From Scolanthus callimorphus (Eukaryota; Cnidaria; Anthozoa; Actiniaria; Edwardsiidae), in NCBI GenBank assembly GCA_033964015.1, contig CM066924.1, positions 7,360,251 to 7,424,250 on the forward strand: DNA of 64,000 nucleotides, read 5' to 3'. The notes beneath the pieces were generated by a model that had not been told where the DNA came from, did not search any database, and worked only from the letters and a program-made list of their open reading frames with translations. Positions within the stretch are counted from its first letter, which is position 1; every line of letters begins with the position of its first letter. A program made the position numbers and the translations under genes. Below are positions 1-11,650 of this stretch, piece by piece.

Positions 1-2
1 AG

Positions 3-529
3 GAGCTGAAACACGTGCTAACAGACAAACGAATTCAACTAGCGACCAGAGTTAAATTCCTGAACGCATGTGTAAAATCACGATTGCTGTATAGTGTCCA
101 AGCCTGGGAGCTCTCAGAAGAGGAACTGAGGAAGGTGGAGTGGAAGTGGTGTGGCATGGTTTTTTGAGGAAAATGGTACGAGGTGGCTACAAACGTAGAA
201 ATGCCCCTGATCGGAAAAGGATAAATCGGAATGATGATCTTGAATCAGGTGAATTTGACTGGAGGTTGGAAATCACAAATGTAGAACTGCGAAATATCAC
301 CGGAACTCTCCCGATTCGTGACTTTTGCACAAAACAGCATCTGAAATATCTGGCCCATGTATGTAGGTTGAGCAATGACTCCCTCCAAAAGCAAGTTCTT
401 TTTAGTACGGGAAATGGAAGGATATGGAACAAAGTAGAGCGTCTCCTTGACATTGATAAAATACAAGCGAGACGCCAGATGATGGACAAAGACGGCTTCC
501 TGAAATTTCTCGAGGATACTTTCTCTTGA
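3..529 (+). pseudogene. LINE (non-LTR retrotransposon) ORF2 C-terminal fragment
   Basis: C-terminal end of a non-LTR reverse transcriptase, entering from the left edge. The first frame (from base 3) reads through the thumb-region segment with motifs TRVKFLNACVKSRLLY and QAWELSEEE. A shift at the T run near 161-168 moves the reading to the frame that runs from 140 to 529, with MVRGGYKRRN, LKYLAHVCRLSND and a stop after FLEDTFS. The basic segment followed by a cysteine-free tail resembles the end of RTE/Craft-like ORF2 proteins; the clade is not certain. It lies in the intron before the first VPS45 exon of this window and is a 5'-truncated dead copy. No poly(A) or clear target duplication was seen after 529. 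Confidence 0.75.
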
Positions 530-942
530 AAGATCGCCCCAAGGCTGCGACGCGGTCACGCGGGAAAACATGATGATGATGATGGGCCATCATCGGCGCA
601 CGCGCTTTAAAAAAGACAATGGAAACACTGTTTGGCTTCGCGCGCGTAAAACGTTTTGGTCGTGCACGCGCTGTTTCTTTTTTAATTTTTGCCTTCTTGT
701 TATGGCATGAAATTCTGCGAATTGTGAATGTAAGGGCATATGCTGCATGTGCTAATAGAATATAGACGTGAAATGTTCTAATCTCTTGATTCGTGAAAGG
801 GGAAAAAACTTGGTGATTTTGTCACCACCCTGTATCTGCTTTACGCACTGGATTTCGACTGACTTGGAGATATCATATTCTTGCTAAAATTTGAGCCCCA
901 GTGAACCATTACTTACCAAGAACAACTGTGTTTATCTTCCAG
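530..942. other. VPS45 intron (3' part), no gene seen
   Basis: Sequence between the LINE fragment and the first VPS45 exon. It ends in a pyrimidine-rich tract and AG at 941-942. I see no other exon of VPS45 here, so the upstream exons (about the first 250 residues) lie before the window. Confidence 0.6.
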
Positions 943-984
943 GAAGTAGTGATGTCTGCTGAGCATGATGAGTTTTACCAAAAG
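943..984 (+). CDS. VPS45: VPS45 exon a
   Basis: Fourteen codons, [14 protein letters not shown], phase 0 at both ends, AG before and GTGATT donor after. It matches the VPS45 segment just before the NMxLNFxEIG helix. Confidence 0.85.
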
Positions 985-3900
985 GTGATTTAGTATTTAA
1001 ATGGTGTGTTATATTGCCTCCTTTGATAATATGTGTATGGGTAATAATGTTTAAATATTTGAAAAAACTAATTTATAACATAGACACGATATAACGCGCG
1101 CTCTGATTGGCTGATTTTCTATGTGAAAGAAATGGATATACCATAGAGATTTCCCATAGAAATTACGTCATAACTCGGAATCAAGCGAAACGGGAGGAAA
1201 GATTGAGCTCGCTAATGTCACAAAAGCTGTCAAAAACAACACCCTGGATCTAAAACAAGCTCTGGAAATTTATGTAGTTTCGGAAATCCAATGACTGATA
1301 GATAGGTTTATTTTTGCAAAATGTGCTCCTTTTCGTGCGAGTTTTGAGGGCTCTGTTTTTATTCAAGTCCGGAAGAATTTCTACTTCAGCGGCCACAAAA
1401 CTGTCATGTGAAAAATTCGTGAAAGGAACAAAGTTAGCAGGTAAGCAAATCTATTGATCCAAATTAATTTTATTGGGATTAATGTTTTTTAACCCTGAAA
1501 TCAGCTACTTCAAATTTAGTAGTTTGCAATTTCTCTTTTGGCGAGTAAGGTTTCCTTCGCTGCTTTCGATTTTCTTCGTATTATTTTCTCTTGCAATGCC
1601 ATGATTGCCTAATAAAATATGAGAATCAGAAAAGACCATGTTTTCATTATATTTTCTACGAAATAGTCAAGTTTGATTTTGTCATTTAATTTGAAAAGGG
1701 TTTCCTTAGTAAAATTTCAGTGCTCAGAATGCAACGATGTTGTTGAAACACAAAGCGATGTAAGATTATTATTTTCCACCTCACAAAGCGATGTATTATT
1801 TTCCACTAGCTTTTGAAAAGTCCACTTACAGTGTAACTAAAACGGCTAAAAAGAGAGAAGAGATTTGTCAGTACGTGTGTATATCCAGTTCTATAATTCC
1901 AACCGCATTTTATTCCCGTTTGAGCATGATTTAAGCTTAAATTTTTCTTGCAAGTTATGGGGGATTGCTGTTTGCGTGCGTTTTGTTTCCAACTTTGTTT
2001 TGCGAAACTTCCTTGTCTATGTTATAAAAGCAATGGTCCATACTTAGCAGTGCGTATATCCAGTTCTGGAAGCACTTGGATAGTTGAGAGAGCACTCAGC
2101 TAGCTAGAGTCGCACTCGGCTAACGCCTCGTGCGACTCTTACGCTACCTTCGTGCTCTCTCAACTATCCGCGTGCTTCCAGAACTGGATATACGCACGCT
2201 AAGCATGGACCATTCCTTAAATAGTTGGCTACTGTGCATGTCTTTGTAGAATATGCATTTGAACTTTGGTGAGATTGGACAGAATATCAAAACGCTGATG
2301 GATGACTTCCAACACCATGTCAAGAGTAACCAGAAACTTGAGTCTATATCTGACATGAAGGTACGTTTACATGACGGCCACTATTTTGAGACTGGTTCTG
2401 AATGGAACGCAAGTGCAAGCGCGGGACGCAAGTGCAAAGCAAGTGTGAATCATAGCTTCGCAACCGCAAGCCTGAAATCAGCATTGATTAGTTGCTTACG
2501 CTTGCGTTCACTTGATTCACACTAGACACAAGCGCAAGGGAAGGCAACGTCTCGATTTTCTTGCGATTGCGTCTGCGCTTGCGTTCTAGTGTAACCACAA
2601 AAGGGAAATGTATGAGTTTGATATCCTTGCGATTGCGTCTGCGCTTGCGTTCCAATGAGAACCAGCCTTCAGTTCTGCAAATACGAACTCGCGCTTTCAG
2701 TTGCATCAGGACAAGATGGCAGAAAACACTCAGAATCATAGGGGAAAGGCGAGCCGGGAATTTTCAACAGAAATCATAAATCCTGATCTTTCCCATTCCA
2801 AAGTTATCATATGTGATGAAGTGACGATCGTTATCGATTACAAAGTCCATAGCTTCTTCTTGCGATTTGTTTTCAAAGAAGCTTTCTGTAATATACACCG
2901 TTTCCGGGAAACGTTGTCACCCAAAAAGCCTATAAGCTTGAAGCGCAAAGGATGATGGGGGCATTTAAACTGCTACTGTTTGATCTGAATTCAGACAGTT
3001 ATCGCAAACACAGGTGAAATGATTAAATTTCAGTACATTTCCAAGCATGTTTGTTTCTAATATTTTACAGAAATCTAAATAAATATTTACCCATACTCCC
3101 TAGCGCACCAAGCTTATAGGCTTTTTGGGTGACAACGTATCCCGGAAACGGTATATAAGGTCCACGGCAAGAGAGAATGGCCCCCAGAGAACATTCTCTC
3201 TTGGTCCACGGCCCATCGTCATTCTTTGCGAGCTTGGGTTTTTGCTACATGGCTACATGTTGCACTTTTTGGAGCGATTTGCTGTATGTCTGCTGTATGT
3301 CTATTGTGCACGTACATTGGGATATACTGAATCGGCAGTCATCTCACTTCATGAAGTTTCTGCCTTTCAAATATTTGAATTTAGCCAATCTAGCCCTTCA
3401 AGCTACATCATCACCTTTTACCCTCCCCTCCCTTCTTACATCAACCTCATCCGTCCCTCCCCTCGGAACATCTGCCAACCATCCCCTCCCTTGTAGCATC
3501 GCGGCACCTTGTTCGACGTTGTTAACCTGTGGCTTGCCCCTTTCCCTTCTAATATATAGGTCAGATGGGCCATGTTTTCGTCCATGTGGGACGAAATTTT
3601 CTTAGAGATAGTGTTCATTGAGCATTCTCTCCGTACACGTCATACATGCATACCATCGTGTAATATTTACTTTATGTCCATTATGACCAATACTAATCAT
3701 GCTAAGGTAGTAGAACTTGAACAGTATTCAAGTTGACTCTGAGCATGCGCAAAATGTTTTCTTAATTTTATTGCTTCAAGAGATCAAAACAAGCCGAAGT
3801 GCTTGAAAATAAAACCCTTCCTACGTTATGTACTTCATATTTTCAAATTCAAAATAATATGTAGCCTTCAAATGGGTTTTGTAGCGTTGTTTCGTATCAA

Positions 3901-6900
3901 AATGTTTCAAACCTCGATCGTGCGAAGTACTGATGGCACAGTTTTATTTGCTCTTTTGCTCTCCCAAATTCAACCAATGTTCATAAGAATACTTCTGCCA
4001 GCCTGTTTTAACATATAAATATTTAAAAATATTTAAACAATCCGATTTTTGTGATGTCATCGAGCGTTGAAATTCCGCAAATATCGGTCAAAATTGACTA
4101 GGTCGACTGGGACTGCTGAAGTTGTTGATTGGCTAAGTTGCTTTGGTTTTCGTCAGTTCTAAAATCTGTTCTTAGTAAATGTAATCCCTTGTGGATGCCA
4201 ACATTGCAATATTTCGTTGAAGGCGTTTGTGGAGAACTACCCACAGTTCAAGAAAATGTCAGGAACAGTCTCCAAACACGTGACCATGGTCAGTGAGCTC
4301 TCACGACTTGTCAGTGATCGGTCGCTACTTGATGTATCCGAAGTTGAGCAAGAGTTAGCCTGTCAAAATGATCACTCTACGGCATTACAGGTATGTACCA
4401 TACTTTTGGTTCACTAGTTCTCAAGTATTGAGAAGGCCATGCTACTACCGTGGAAAAAAACATCTATGATTCTGCCGCTCTTGCTCATGTGTTTGTCTGC
4501 ATTCCTTTCTCCACGGGCCGGCATGCTTTTCTAAAAACTTCTCAGAAAGACCTGAAAACTGGCAATGTCTATGAAATATTTTGGGAAAAGCCATCAGTTC
4601 TGCTGTGGCCCGACTCAGTCTTGACGGTTATTTTGAAGAACACAAGAGCCCGTGGACAAAGGAATGCAAACAAAAACATGAGCGCGAGCTGGCAGAATCG
4701 TAGACGTTTTTTTTTTCGTCGCGCACCACGGTTCGGTGACATCCGTAGTACAAGGCGCATTTTTTCGTGTCAATCGCCATAAAAACATTGTGGCATATAA
4801 GTATAAATTCGCGTATTGTATGATATAAATCAGGATGTTATCTAAAGAGGCCGAAGGCCGATTCCCCTGTTTGGAATATTTAAAAATTAGTCGCCGAAGT
4901 CGAATAGCCGATAATCACGGAGCCCAAGGCGACTAATTGATTTAGTATAATAGTCCATGTTTGAATTACGCTCCAATAGAGCGGATTTCACATGACCGTC
5001 AACACTTGTTATGTAATTGCGATTGCTTTGCGTTCTCATTGGCTACTCGTTTTTTCTCAGCCAATCAAATTCTTTAGTAAATACAATTGCATGATTACTT
5101 AGTAATTGGTTCGGCTTGTGATTGGCTGAGAGAAGAGCCATTTAGGAGCAAGTGGTGATTTCTCTCAATTCTGATTGGCTAGTGATTGCTCAATTGCAAT
5201 TGTTTTCACGACAGTCATGTGAAATCCGCTCTAACTACAAACAATAACCTCAACTTGTCGAGGCTCTCTTCTAAAATTACTGTAAATGTATTGGACTAGG
5301 AGAGAGCCTCGATTTGAAGCTTTTGTCTCGTAAGCATTGGAGTGTTATTCGAACATGGGTTATTGCTCAAGTGATTCATAAGATTTTTAGACAAAAAACT
5401 TGTTTATGTTGTATTTTTACACGATCGTAACAAAACTCGCGCACGCACTCCCAATCGAATCCTTTCAATGTTATAATCACCGGAAAAGCAAACCTCTCGT
5501 CCAATCAGCGCGCGGGAATTTGTATAATCACTTGAGCAATTATACTAAACATATATCTATAACTTAACTATAGACTAGGGGCAGTGTATAGAATTTTTAC
5601 TCAGCAATTAATCAGGGGGTTACATTTTTTCCTTTTCCTCCAAAGCGGAGGGAAGTACGGTTTTATTTTCCGTTTCCCACTGGTGAAGTGGAATGACTAA
5701 AATACGTTTCAAAAAATTACCGATTTATGCATGCACCAACAAGAACGCAGATATTTTGTTGAGTATAATAGTCGCGATCCGATTGTCACGTGATACGAAC
5801 TTCGAACTCAACAACATATATAACATATTTATATGAACGTGAGTGGTATTCATGCAAAACTATTGGATTGAACTGTTATGTTACGTCCAGTAAATCAATA
5901 AGTCCTAGCCTATCCAAGAATACTCCGCCTAACCCAGGCCTGGAAATAGACAAGATGCATATGCGTTCAAAATGTACAGTATATTCTGGAAACTCGTTTC
6001 AATAGACCTCCTCGGCTTGGGCGTAATGTTTTCCCATTCACATCACGTGGCATTCCCATGAGTATTCTCTCTTTCTTTTCATGCTACGCTTCGAAGGATA
6101 TATGAATATGGAGGAATTCCAAACAAAGAGAGAATACTCATGGGAATACCACGTAATCTGAAGTGGGCAAAACATTACGCCCAAGCCGAGGAGGTCTATT
6201 CTCAAGTCCTTTTATTACATTTGATACCACTAATCCCAGAATCCTTTTCGTTGTTCCTTTTGTTTACCTCCATTATCTTGCAGCTCCCAAAAGAGCTCAA
6301 ACTTTTGAATAACAAAACGAATTCGAAGAGGATTCTGGCAGTAGGGGTATCAAGATGTTATAAGTGGAATTGTGTATTGTTGCAGAGCATTCGCCGTCTG
6401 ATGGCCAATGAGAAGGTGACTGATCTAGACATGTTACGAGTTGTGCTTATCTACGCACTGCGATACGAGAGGCACACCAACAACGACGTGTCGGGACTGG
6501 TTGGCGCGTTGACACGGCGGGGGGTGGGAGAACAGTACAAAAGGGTGAGTAGCCCCCCACCCCTCCCTCCTCTCGGGCTAATGTCGGCATGAAAGACCCT
6601 GTGTCCGATAGGTGTGACAATGTTATGATCTGTTTGTTGTGTTCGTTTAATACGGCTAGAAACTTTCGACATATCATCATTAGTTTGTTGTTCTATGACT
6701 ACTTATTACTTTAAAGTGCCACTGAAACGAAATCTCACTTCTTGATTCCAACCCGCCAATTTGATGATTGACTATAGTTGTTGCATTCTGCCAAATATAA
6801 GATATATTAAAAAAGAAGAACATGTTTTATTACACTGTTGAAAACAGGCCTCAAGGACGACATTTTTCAAGCGAGCGAAGAGCTCATTAACATAAATTAG

Positions 6901-9900
6901 CATCACATTAAAATTCAAGTTTCCAAATAAGGATGTGTGACGTCAACTGATATACAAGCCAGCAAAACAACATGGCGGAGGGAACGAGGAATCGAGAGTG
7001 CAGTACGATTCTCTGCCGCTGGAGCTCTGTTTTGTACCACTATCACAGGGAGCAAACGTGTGCTATCCCGAAGCGCCCGCAACTACCTCTGTTGACGACA
7101 GGCATTTATCAATCGCACTTCTCTCTGTTTTTATGTCTTCAGTTGATCCCTGCTATCGTACAGTACGCCGGCCGTAATGTCAGAGGCAGTGATCTGTTCG
7201 GACAAAATAAGACTCCCTTGTCGCTCACCCGACGAATTCTCAAAGGACTCAAGGTACGAAAAAGTGAACGCAGAAAAAAACAGATAAAGTTTCCGCAGCA
7301 TTTCCAGAGGGTTACGAATCCGGGAGGTACTCGATAGAAATTGTGCGGGAGGTTCGGGAAAAGGTAACCTTGTATAGAGCTGATTTCAGATGACTATCGA
7401 AAGCTAAAGCAACAATCAGAAGTGGAAGCCATTCGACAACAAACCAATCAGGAGGCGAAGAAAGTCAGACTTGCGTGTAGTCATGGCAACAATGGAGAAC
7501 AATGACGCGTTTTGATTTTGTTCGTAATACCATTAGCTGAGAAGCGGAAGACTTTGCGTTCGGCCAATAGAAACGCTGTCTAAACGCAAGTCTGACTCAC
7601 TTTTGACGGTCATCTGTAATCCTCTCTATACTTTTCGGGACCGGAGACGTCAGAAAACCAAGCTATATTTTCCCTTAACACCCGGATCCTGAAAACTTTC
7701 CCGATCCGGATTCTATACCCAAATGCAAGTTTCCCAACCCTTTTAAATTCCTCCATCCTGAAAAGCTGCCTCTTTCGGGAAGAGCATCCTCGTGTCGTTC
7801 ATTATACGGAGTCCCCCCTGGGGTTACAAAAAGTATGTTAACCTGTTGGACGACTTCTAAACGACGTTCTTACAGATAAGGACAGTGACACTATGGAGGC
7901 GTAAATGATTTAATGTGGCAATGTTTTCCCCAGGGAGTGGAGAACATCTACACGCAGCACACTCCACTATTGTCGGAAACAATTGACAACCTAATCAAAG
8001 GCAAGCTAAAGGACACACAGTACCCCTACATGGGGCACGCGCAGCTTAGAGACAAGTAAGTCTGGCCGTTTAGAGGCATGGCGAAAGGGTAGTGCTTTAT
8101 CTTTAAACCACAATCTTCAACCAGAAGATCTACCTGAAAGGCAAAAAGAAGATCTACCTGAAAGGCAAAAAGTAGCATCGCTTGTTTGTTTGTTGGCTGG
8201 TTTGGCTGGTTTGATTGATTGGTTTGGTTGGTCGGTTTGGTCTGTTTGGTTTGGTCGGTTTGGTGGGTAGGTGGGCTGGTGGGTAGGTCGGTAGGTTTTT
8301 CTCCATCATAAGATTCCTACCTGGGTGCACATTAGTGACTTGAAAATAGGCTAAGAAGCGACAGTTAGTAATTCCGTACAGATTAGGGCCTTCGTATAGT
8401 CGGTAGGTTTTTCTCCATCATAAGATTCCTACCTGGGTGCACATTAGTGACTTGAAAATAGGCTAAGAAGCGACAGTTAGTAATTCCGTACAGATTAGGG
8501 CCTTCGTATAATAGAGCCTGAATTGAGCTACCGTAGAGTCCATATACTTGACACTGGACTGCAGGATCTCTCCACCATGGATGTTTCTGCTGTAAATTAT
8601 TGGAAGTAGCAAAACTTAGAGCTTCCCCCAAATCACCACTGTCAGGCTCTGCTGGGCTGCATCATTGTACAACCAGAACTAAGCGTTTTGCTGATTTTGC
8701 TGCTGTTAAGCATCTTGAGTGCGTGACCTTAATTCAACTGCACTAGCGTGTAATGAATAAACATATCTATTTTACCAGACCACAAGATATCATCGTGTTT
8801 GTGGTGGGTGGCACGACTTACGAGGAAGCGTTAGCCGTGTATAACATCAATAAGACCCAGGCAGGGGTCAAGGTCATCTTAGGTGGAACATCTGTACACA
8901 ATTGTAAAAGGTAAGTGAAGAAAATTACACTTTGCATCAACTTGTAAAACACATTCTCCGGGTTAATCCCAAGGTCTTCTCTAAAAATCCATGATTGCAG
9001 GTTATTCAGCACATTCAAAGGAGAGATCTAAAACGCTTACCGAAATAGTACATTTTCATTATGACGTTTCCCTACGACTACCAGAAACCTTTGCGTTTTC
9101 CGTTTTGTTCGGGCAATTGTTGCCTATTGTTTCCAATAGCGACTTATCTGCATAAGAAAAGAAAGCTGAAAAGGATTCAGGATTCTGGTAGTCGTAGTCA
9201 AATGACGCAATAGTGCAAATGTCCTATTGCCGTTCATGGAGTTATAGTGGGGCAAGCTAAGATTTGTATACAGGAAGAAAAAAAAGAATAAGAATTTAAA
9301 CATTCGTCGAGGAAACTATAGAGGACTTCGTATTGGTTTTTTGATTCCCGTTAATTTGGAGTAGTTAGTATGCTTTTCAACTATGTATCGCATATGTTTT
9401 TGTTATCCTTTCGTGCGAGAAGAATGCGTATGTGAAACGCCTTCGAGTTGAGAATTGAGAACTGCATGTTGTACGGACAACACAACATTTTGTTTTGTTT
9501 TTTGTTTGTTTTTTTCTAAGCACGAGGACCTCCAACCGTAGTAGTCGCGGGCGACCAGTTATCAATCAGCAGTCAAAGAGTTAACATGTCAGAACATTGC
9601 TTTGCCTGCTAAATTTAAATTTTGATATTCAAGACGAAAAATAATAATATTTTCAGGTTTTCTACACCTGAAACGCTTTTATTAATCGTAAAGGAATTTA
9701 ATACTAAGCTGTTTGCGCTTTGATATATGAGCATGTTCTTCGCCGGCTAGAGTAATTTATTCAGATTAGTTTGAATATTGGAGGAGACTGAAAATGTTCG
9801 ACTTATAGGGTGTGCATGGGCGGCGGAGCAGAGGCCCTCACTTGTCAGCAGATTTTCAACAGACACACTTCCATACATTGCCTCTAATGAGCGCCCTCAC

Positions 9901-10059
9901 TTCAAAATCTGTTCTGCCTCCCATGTCGTTCCCTGATTATGTTTTTTTTTGTGTAGTTTTCTAGAGGAAGTTGTGCACGCGACAAGTCACGCACCCGCCA
10001 CACGAGTTCGTCCGTCCAACACCCACTACAGATCAACCGTATCTTCATCGTTCTTCTAA
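943..10059 (+). CDS. VPS45: VPS45-like Sec1/Munc18 protein, C-terminal 315 residues (eight exons, 5' partial)
   Basis: Vacuolar protein sorting 45, a Sec1/Munc18 (SM) protein that chaperones SNARE assembly for vesicle fusion at the endosome and trans-Golgi (family knowledge: partner is syntaxin-16/Tlg2). Exons: 943-984, 2250-2360, 4223-4390, 6386-6544, 7143-7253, 7934-8055, 8779-8910, 9957-10059. They join in frame to 315 codons plus TAA, and every intron has GT..AG ends. Motifs typical of VPS45 are [60 protein letters not shown] and the Rossmann-like end [17 protein letters not shown] / [10 protein letters not shown]. The last 29 residues ([12 protein letters not shown]...SSSFF) diverge from vertebrate tails, as usual. 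Start and N-terminal SM domains lie upstream of the window. No internal stop or frameshift, so it looks functional. Introns are 0.6-2.0 kb and full of repeats. Confidence 0.95.
2032..2213. repeat. Inverted-repeat element (MITE-like) in VPS45 intron
   Basis: Arms of about 65 bases: ATGGTCCATACTTAGC and CGTATATCCAGTTCTGGAAG on the left return as the reverse complement ending at 2213. A short asymmetric centre (TCGCACTCGGCTAACGCC) separates them. A shorter relic (TATATCCAGTTCTATAATTCC) is at 1880. Confidence 0.7.
2250..2360 (+). CDS. VPS45: VPS45 exon b
   Basis: 37 codons from [14 protein letters not shown] to KLESISDMK, phase 0, donor GTACGT. It is preceded directly by an inverted-repeat element (2032-2213) that ends 36 bases before the exon. 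Confidence 0.93.
2392..2665. repeat. CGCAAG-rich TIR element, copy 1
   Basis: 22-bp ends beginning CTGGTTCT with GGAACGCAAG inside; about 20 of 22 positions pair. The interior is built of iterated ACGCAAGCGCAAG words in both orientations. A diverged second copy in reverse orientation is at 27705-27970. It starts 32 bases after a VPS45 splice donor. Confidence 0.7.
2891..3157. repeat. Inverted-repeat element in VPS45 intron
   Basis: Arms 2891-2940 and 3109-3157 share CCGTTTCC..GGAAAC, GTTGTCACCCAAAAAGCC and TATAAGCTTG in inverse orientation, around a 170-bp AT-rich centre. Confidence 0.65.
4223..4390 (+). CDS. VPS45: VPS45 exon c
   Basis: 56 codons, [20 protein letters not shown] through [11 protein letters not shown], the most conserved block of the protein. 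Acceptor TTGAAG, donor GTATGT. Codons before base 4223 belong to the intron. Confidence 0.95.
4979..5231. repeat. TA-flanked TIR element (Tc1/mariner-like MITE)
   Basis: Ends GAGCGGATTTCACATGAC and its complement, flanked by TA on both sides (4977-4978, 5232-5233). The interior has four CCAATCA/GATTGG words and no coding potential. A fragment of the same family starts at 63585. Confidence 0.7.
5258..5312. repeat. Short inverted repeat
   Basis: CGAGGCTCTCTTC and GGAGAGAGCCTCG, about 29 bases apart. The wider region 4940-5550 also has inverted blocks around GTCCATGTTTGAATTACGC, so the TA element above is probably nested in an older palindrome. Confidence 0.45.
6001..6200. repeat. Inverted repeat with 75-bp arms in VPS45 intron
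   Basis: AATAGACCTCCTCGGCTTGG and AGTATTCTCTCTTT on the left reappear inverted at 6125-6200. The loop is about 50 bases. Arms differ at a handful of positions. Confidence 0.7.
6386..6544 (+). CDS. VPS45: VPS45 exon d
   Basis: 53 codons, [17 protein letters not shown] through [10 protein letters not shown], phase 0. Acceptor TTGTTGCAG, donor GTGAGT. Confidence 0.93.
7143..7253 (+). CDS. VPS45: VPS45 exon e
   Basis: 37 codons, [20 protein letters not shown] to RRILKGLK. Acceptor TATGTCTTCAG, donor GTACGA. Confidence 0.93.
7373..7630. repeat. TIR element in VPS45 intron
   Basis: Ends TATAGAGCTGATTTCAGATGAC-like and GTCATCTGTAATCCTCTCTATA, with ACGCAAGTCTGA / CAGACTTGCGT inverted again inside. 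Related in its end sequence to the element at 4979. Confidence 0.55.
7934..8055 (+). CDS. VPS45: VPS45 exon f
   Basis: Reads [18 protein letters not shown] to YMGHAQLRD and ends with two bases of a Lys codon (phase 2). Acceptor TTTTCCCCAG, donor GTAAGT. Confidence 0.93.
8181..8297 (+). repeat. GGTTNGGT simple repeat
   Basis: Iterations of GGTTTGGTTGGTCGG-type words on the + strand with no A or C except at scattered points. Just before it a 24-bp unit (AAGATCTACCTGAAAGGC core) is repeated twice at 8122-8170. Confidence 0.7.
8287..8510 (+). repeat. 112-bp tandem duplication in VPS45 intron
   Basis: Bases 8287-8398 are repeated at 8399-8510 with no difference that I can see. The identity implies a recent event or an assembly artefact. 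Confidence 0.85.
8779..8910 (+). CDS. VPS45: VPS45 exon g
   Basis: Completes the Lys codon, then [20 protein letters not shown] to [12 protein letters not shown], ending with two bases of a Ser codon. Acceptor TTTTACCAG, donor GTAAGT. Confidence 0.95.
9061..9207. repeat. Inverted-repeat element in last VPS45 intron
   Basis: CTACGACTACCAGAA at 9072 and its complement at 9183-9197, extended by TGACG / CGTCA-like ends. About 145 bp, non-coding. Confidence 0.6.
9957..10059 (+). CDS. VPS45: VPS45 terminal exon
   Basis: Completes Ser and continues [17 protein letters not shown] to SSSFF and TAA at 10057-10059. Acceptor is a T-rich tract ending GTGTAG. FLEEV is the conserved end of the SM fold; the rest is a variable tail. 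Confidence 0.9.
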
Positions 10060-10374
10060 ATTCCATTTAGTTGTAAATAGAATCAGAGAAGTGTATCCTC
10101 CATGCACGATATTTTATCATGTTTACCTAAAAAGGATAATGTGGGAAGTTTTCTTGCAGCCTTTCTTGCCAGAAATATAACCGAAAAAATTATTGTCTAA
10201 TTGACAATAATAAGGTATCAAGGCTAAATATTCAACAATGGGCTCTGAGTCAATAGCCCATCATGGCGAGAGGAATAATTGTTTTAGTCAAATCACACTA
10301 GTAGGTCAATTTGTAAAACCAAAAACGTTTTTCAAGATGAATTGTAAAAGAAATCCCTTCCACTATAGGCGATA

Positions 10375-10380
10375 AATAAA
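10375..10380 (+). promoter_or_regulatory. VPS45: Possible VPS45 polyadenylation signal
   Basis: The first AATAAA after the VPS45 stop, 316 bases downstream. The repeat-rich region begins about 130 bases later. Confidence 0.3.
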
Positions 10381-10507
10381 AATTATATGGTATGCATTGC
10401 GGGGAACAGATCGAGTTTGCGCAGAAGCGTTTTGCCCCAATGATTTCGGACAATTTTTGTAAAAAGTTGCCACTAGAATGTTATGGAAACAGGTCAATAT
10501 AGTATAA

Positions 10508-10828
10508 TATTCTCATTGCTAGAATTAATACAATGGCTCCAGAGCTAATTAAGAAGATATGGAGAGAGGGGCGAGCTCTGGAGGCTAGGTGCAGGACGGG
10601 GTCCTGCAATAGAGTTGTGGGTGTGGCGTTGCAGCACCATTATTCGGGAGGTGGGAGGGGCGATCAAACTTCACTCTCGAACTTTATGTCAAACTGGTCG
10701 AAGGCAGAATGATAAGATGGCAGGAACGCAGGATTAGTACTAGCGTGGTCATGTGATGCCCTTTGGTCACGTGGTGATGATTTTAATCGATCTTTCGCCA
10801 TTCTAATTAATTATACGCAATGAGAATA
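10508..10828. repeat. TIR element with GTATAA direct repeats, copy 1
   Basis: Ends TATTCTCATTGC and GCAATGAGAATA, with AATTAAT/ATTAATT just inside. It is flanked on both sides by GTATAA (10502-10507, 10829-10834). 321 bp, no coding potential. Confidence 0.7.
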
Positions 10829-10834
10829 GTATAA

Positions 10835-10920
10835 TATTCTCATTGCTAGAATTAATACAATGGCTCCAGAGCTAATTAAGAAGATATGGAGAGAGGGGCG
10901 AGCTTCCTTCGGCTAGGCTT
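10835..10920 (+). repeat. Left end of a second copy of the same TIR element
   Basis: Starts immediately after the GTATAA that ends copy 1 and repeats its first about 75 bases (TATTCTCATTGC ... GGGGCGAGC). It then runs into unrelated sequence. The only other right end of the family in this window is at 17365-17535. Confidence 0.65.
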
Positions 10921-11232
10921 GCCCAAGTCTTCAAATACGTTACCACGCCCTCTGGTGGTATCCAATACCAAACTACCCATACCAATACCATAAACATCCC
11001 ATACCTAAAACATCCCAAACCTAATTCAAAACTTCATTCCCATACCTAAAAGGGATTGCAGCATGAATGCCATGCTGTGAGCTTGTCTGGCTTATTAGGA
11101 TAGTTATAGCAAAAATCTAAATGTTCCGCATAATTCCCACACCTATAATAACTGACGTCTCATCTTGTCCGTCCCAAGGCATATATCATTGAAGCTGTTT
11201 CAGATGTGCTTGTTTTTTTTTTGTTTTTGTTT

Positions 11233-11650
11233 TTTTAACGAAAGAGATTAAAGGGGTAAAGAGCAAGAGCAGTGCAAGACTGCTTATGGATGCTTATTCA
11301 GTAAAATGGCAAAATGACCTGACGGTGTGTACAAACAATATTAGAGAACAAAATTTAATCCACTATTATATGCAAACTATCGGGACCAGCCAATTCTGTA
11401 ATTTAAAACATCATCAATGGACTAGATGTTTTATAGTAAGATGTTTTAACGAAAGGGATTAAAGGGGTAAAGAGCAAGAGCAGTGCAAGACTGCTTATGG
11501 ATGCTTATTCAGTAAAATGGCAAAATGACCTGACGGTGTGTACAAACAATATTAGAGAAAAAAATTTAATCCACTATTATATGCAAACTATCGGGACCAG
11601 CCAATTCTGTAATTTAAAACATCATCAATGGACTAGATGTTTTATAGTAG
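11233..11650 (+). repeat. 221-bp tandem duplication
   Basis: Unit TTTTAACGAAAG..GATTAAAGG to GATGTTTTATAGTA occurs at 11233-11453 and 11454-11650, with very few differences. Confidence 0.85.

Noticed and set aside
6972..7337. 121-codon frame starting [15 protein letters not shown]
   Set aside because: It is intron sequence joined by chance to VPS45 exon 7143-7253, which is read in the same frame; the acceptor at 7142 fits the family alignment.
8287..8510. The 112-bp exact duplication as a biological regulatory repeat
   Set aside because: Exact identity within an intron beside a simple repeat is as well explained by slippage or misassembly.
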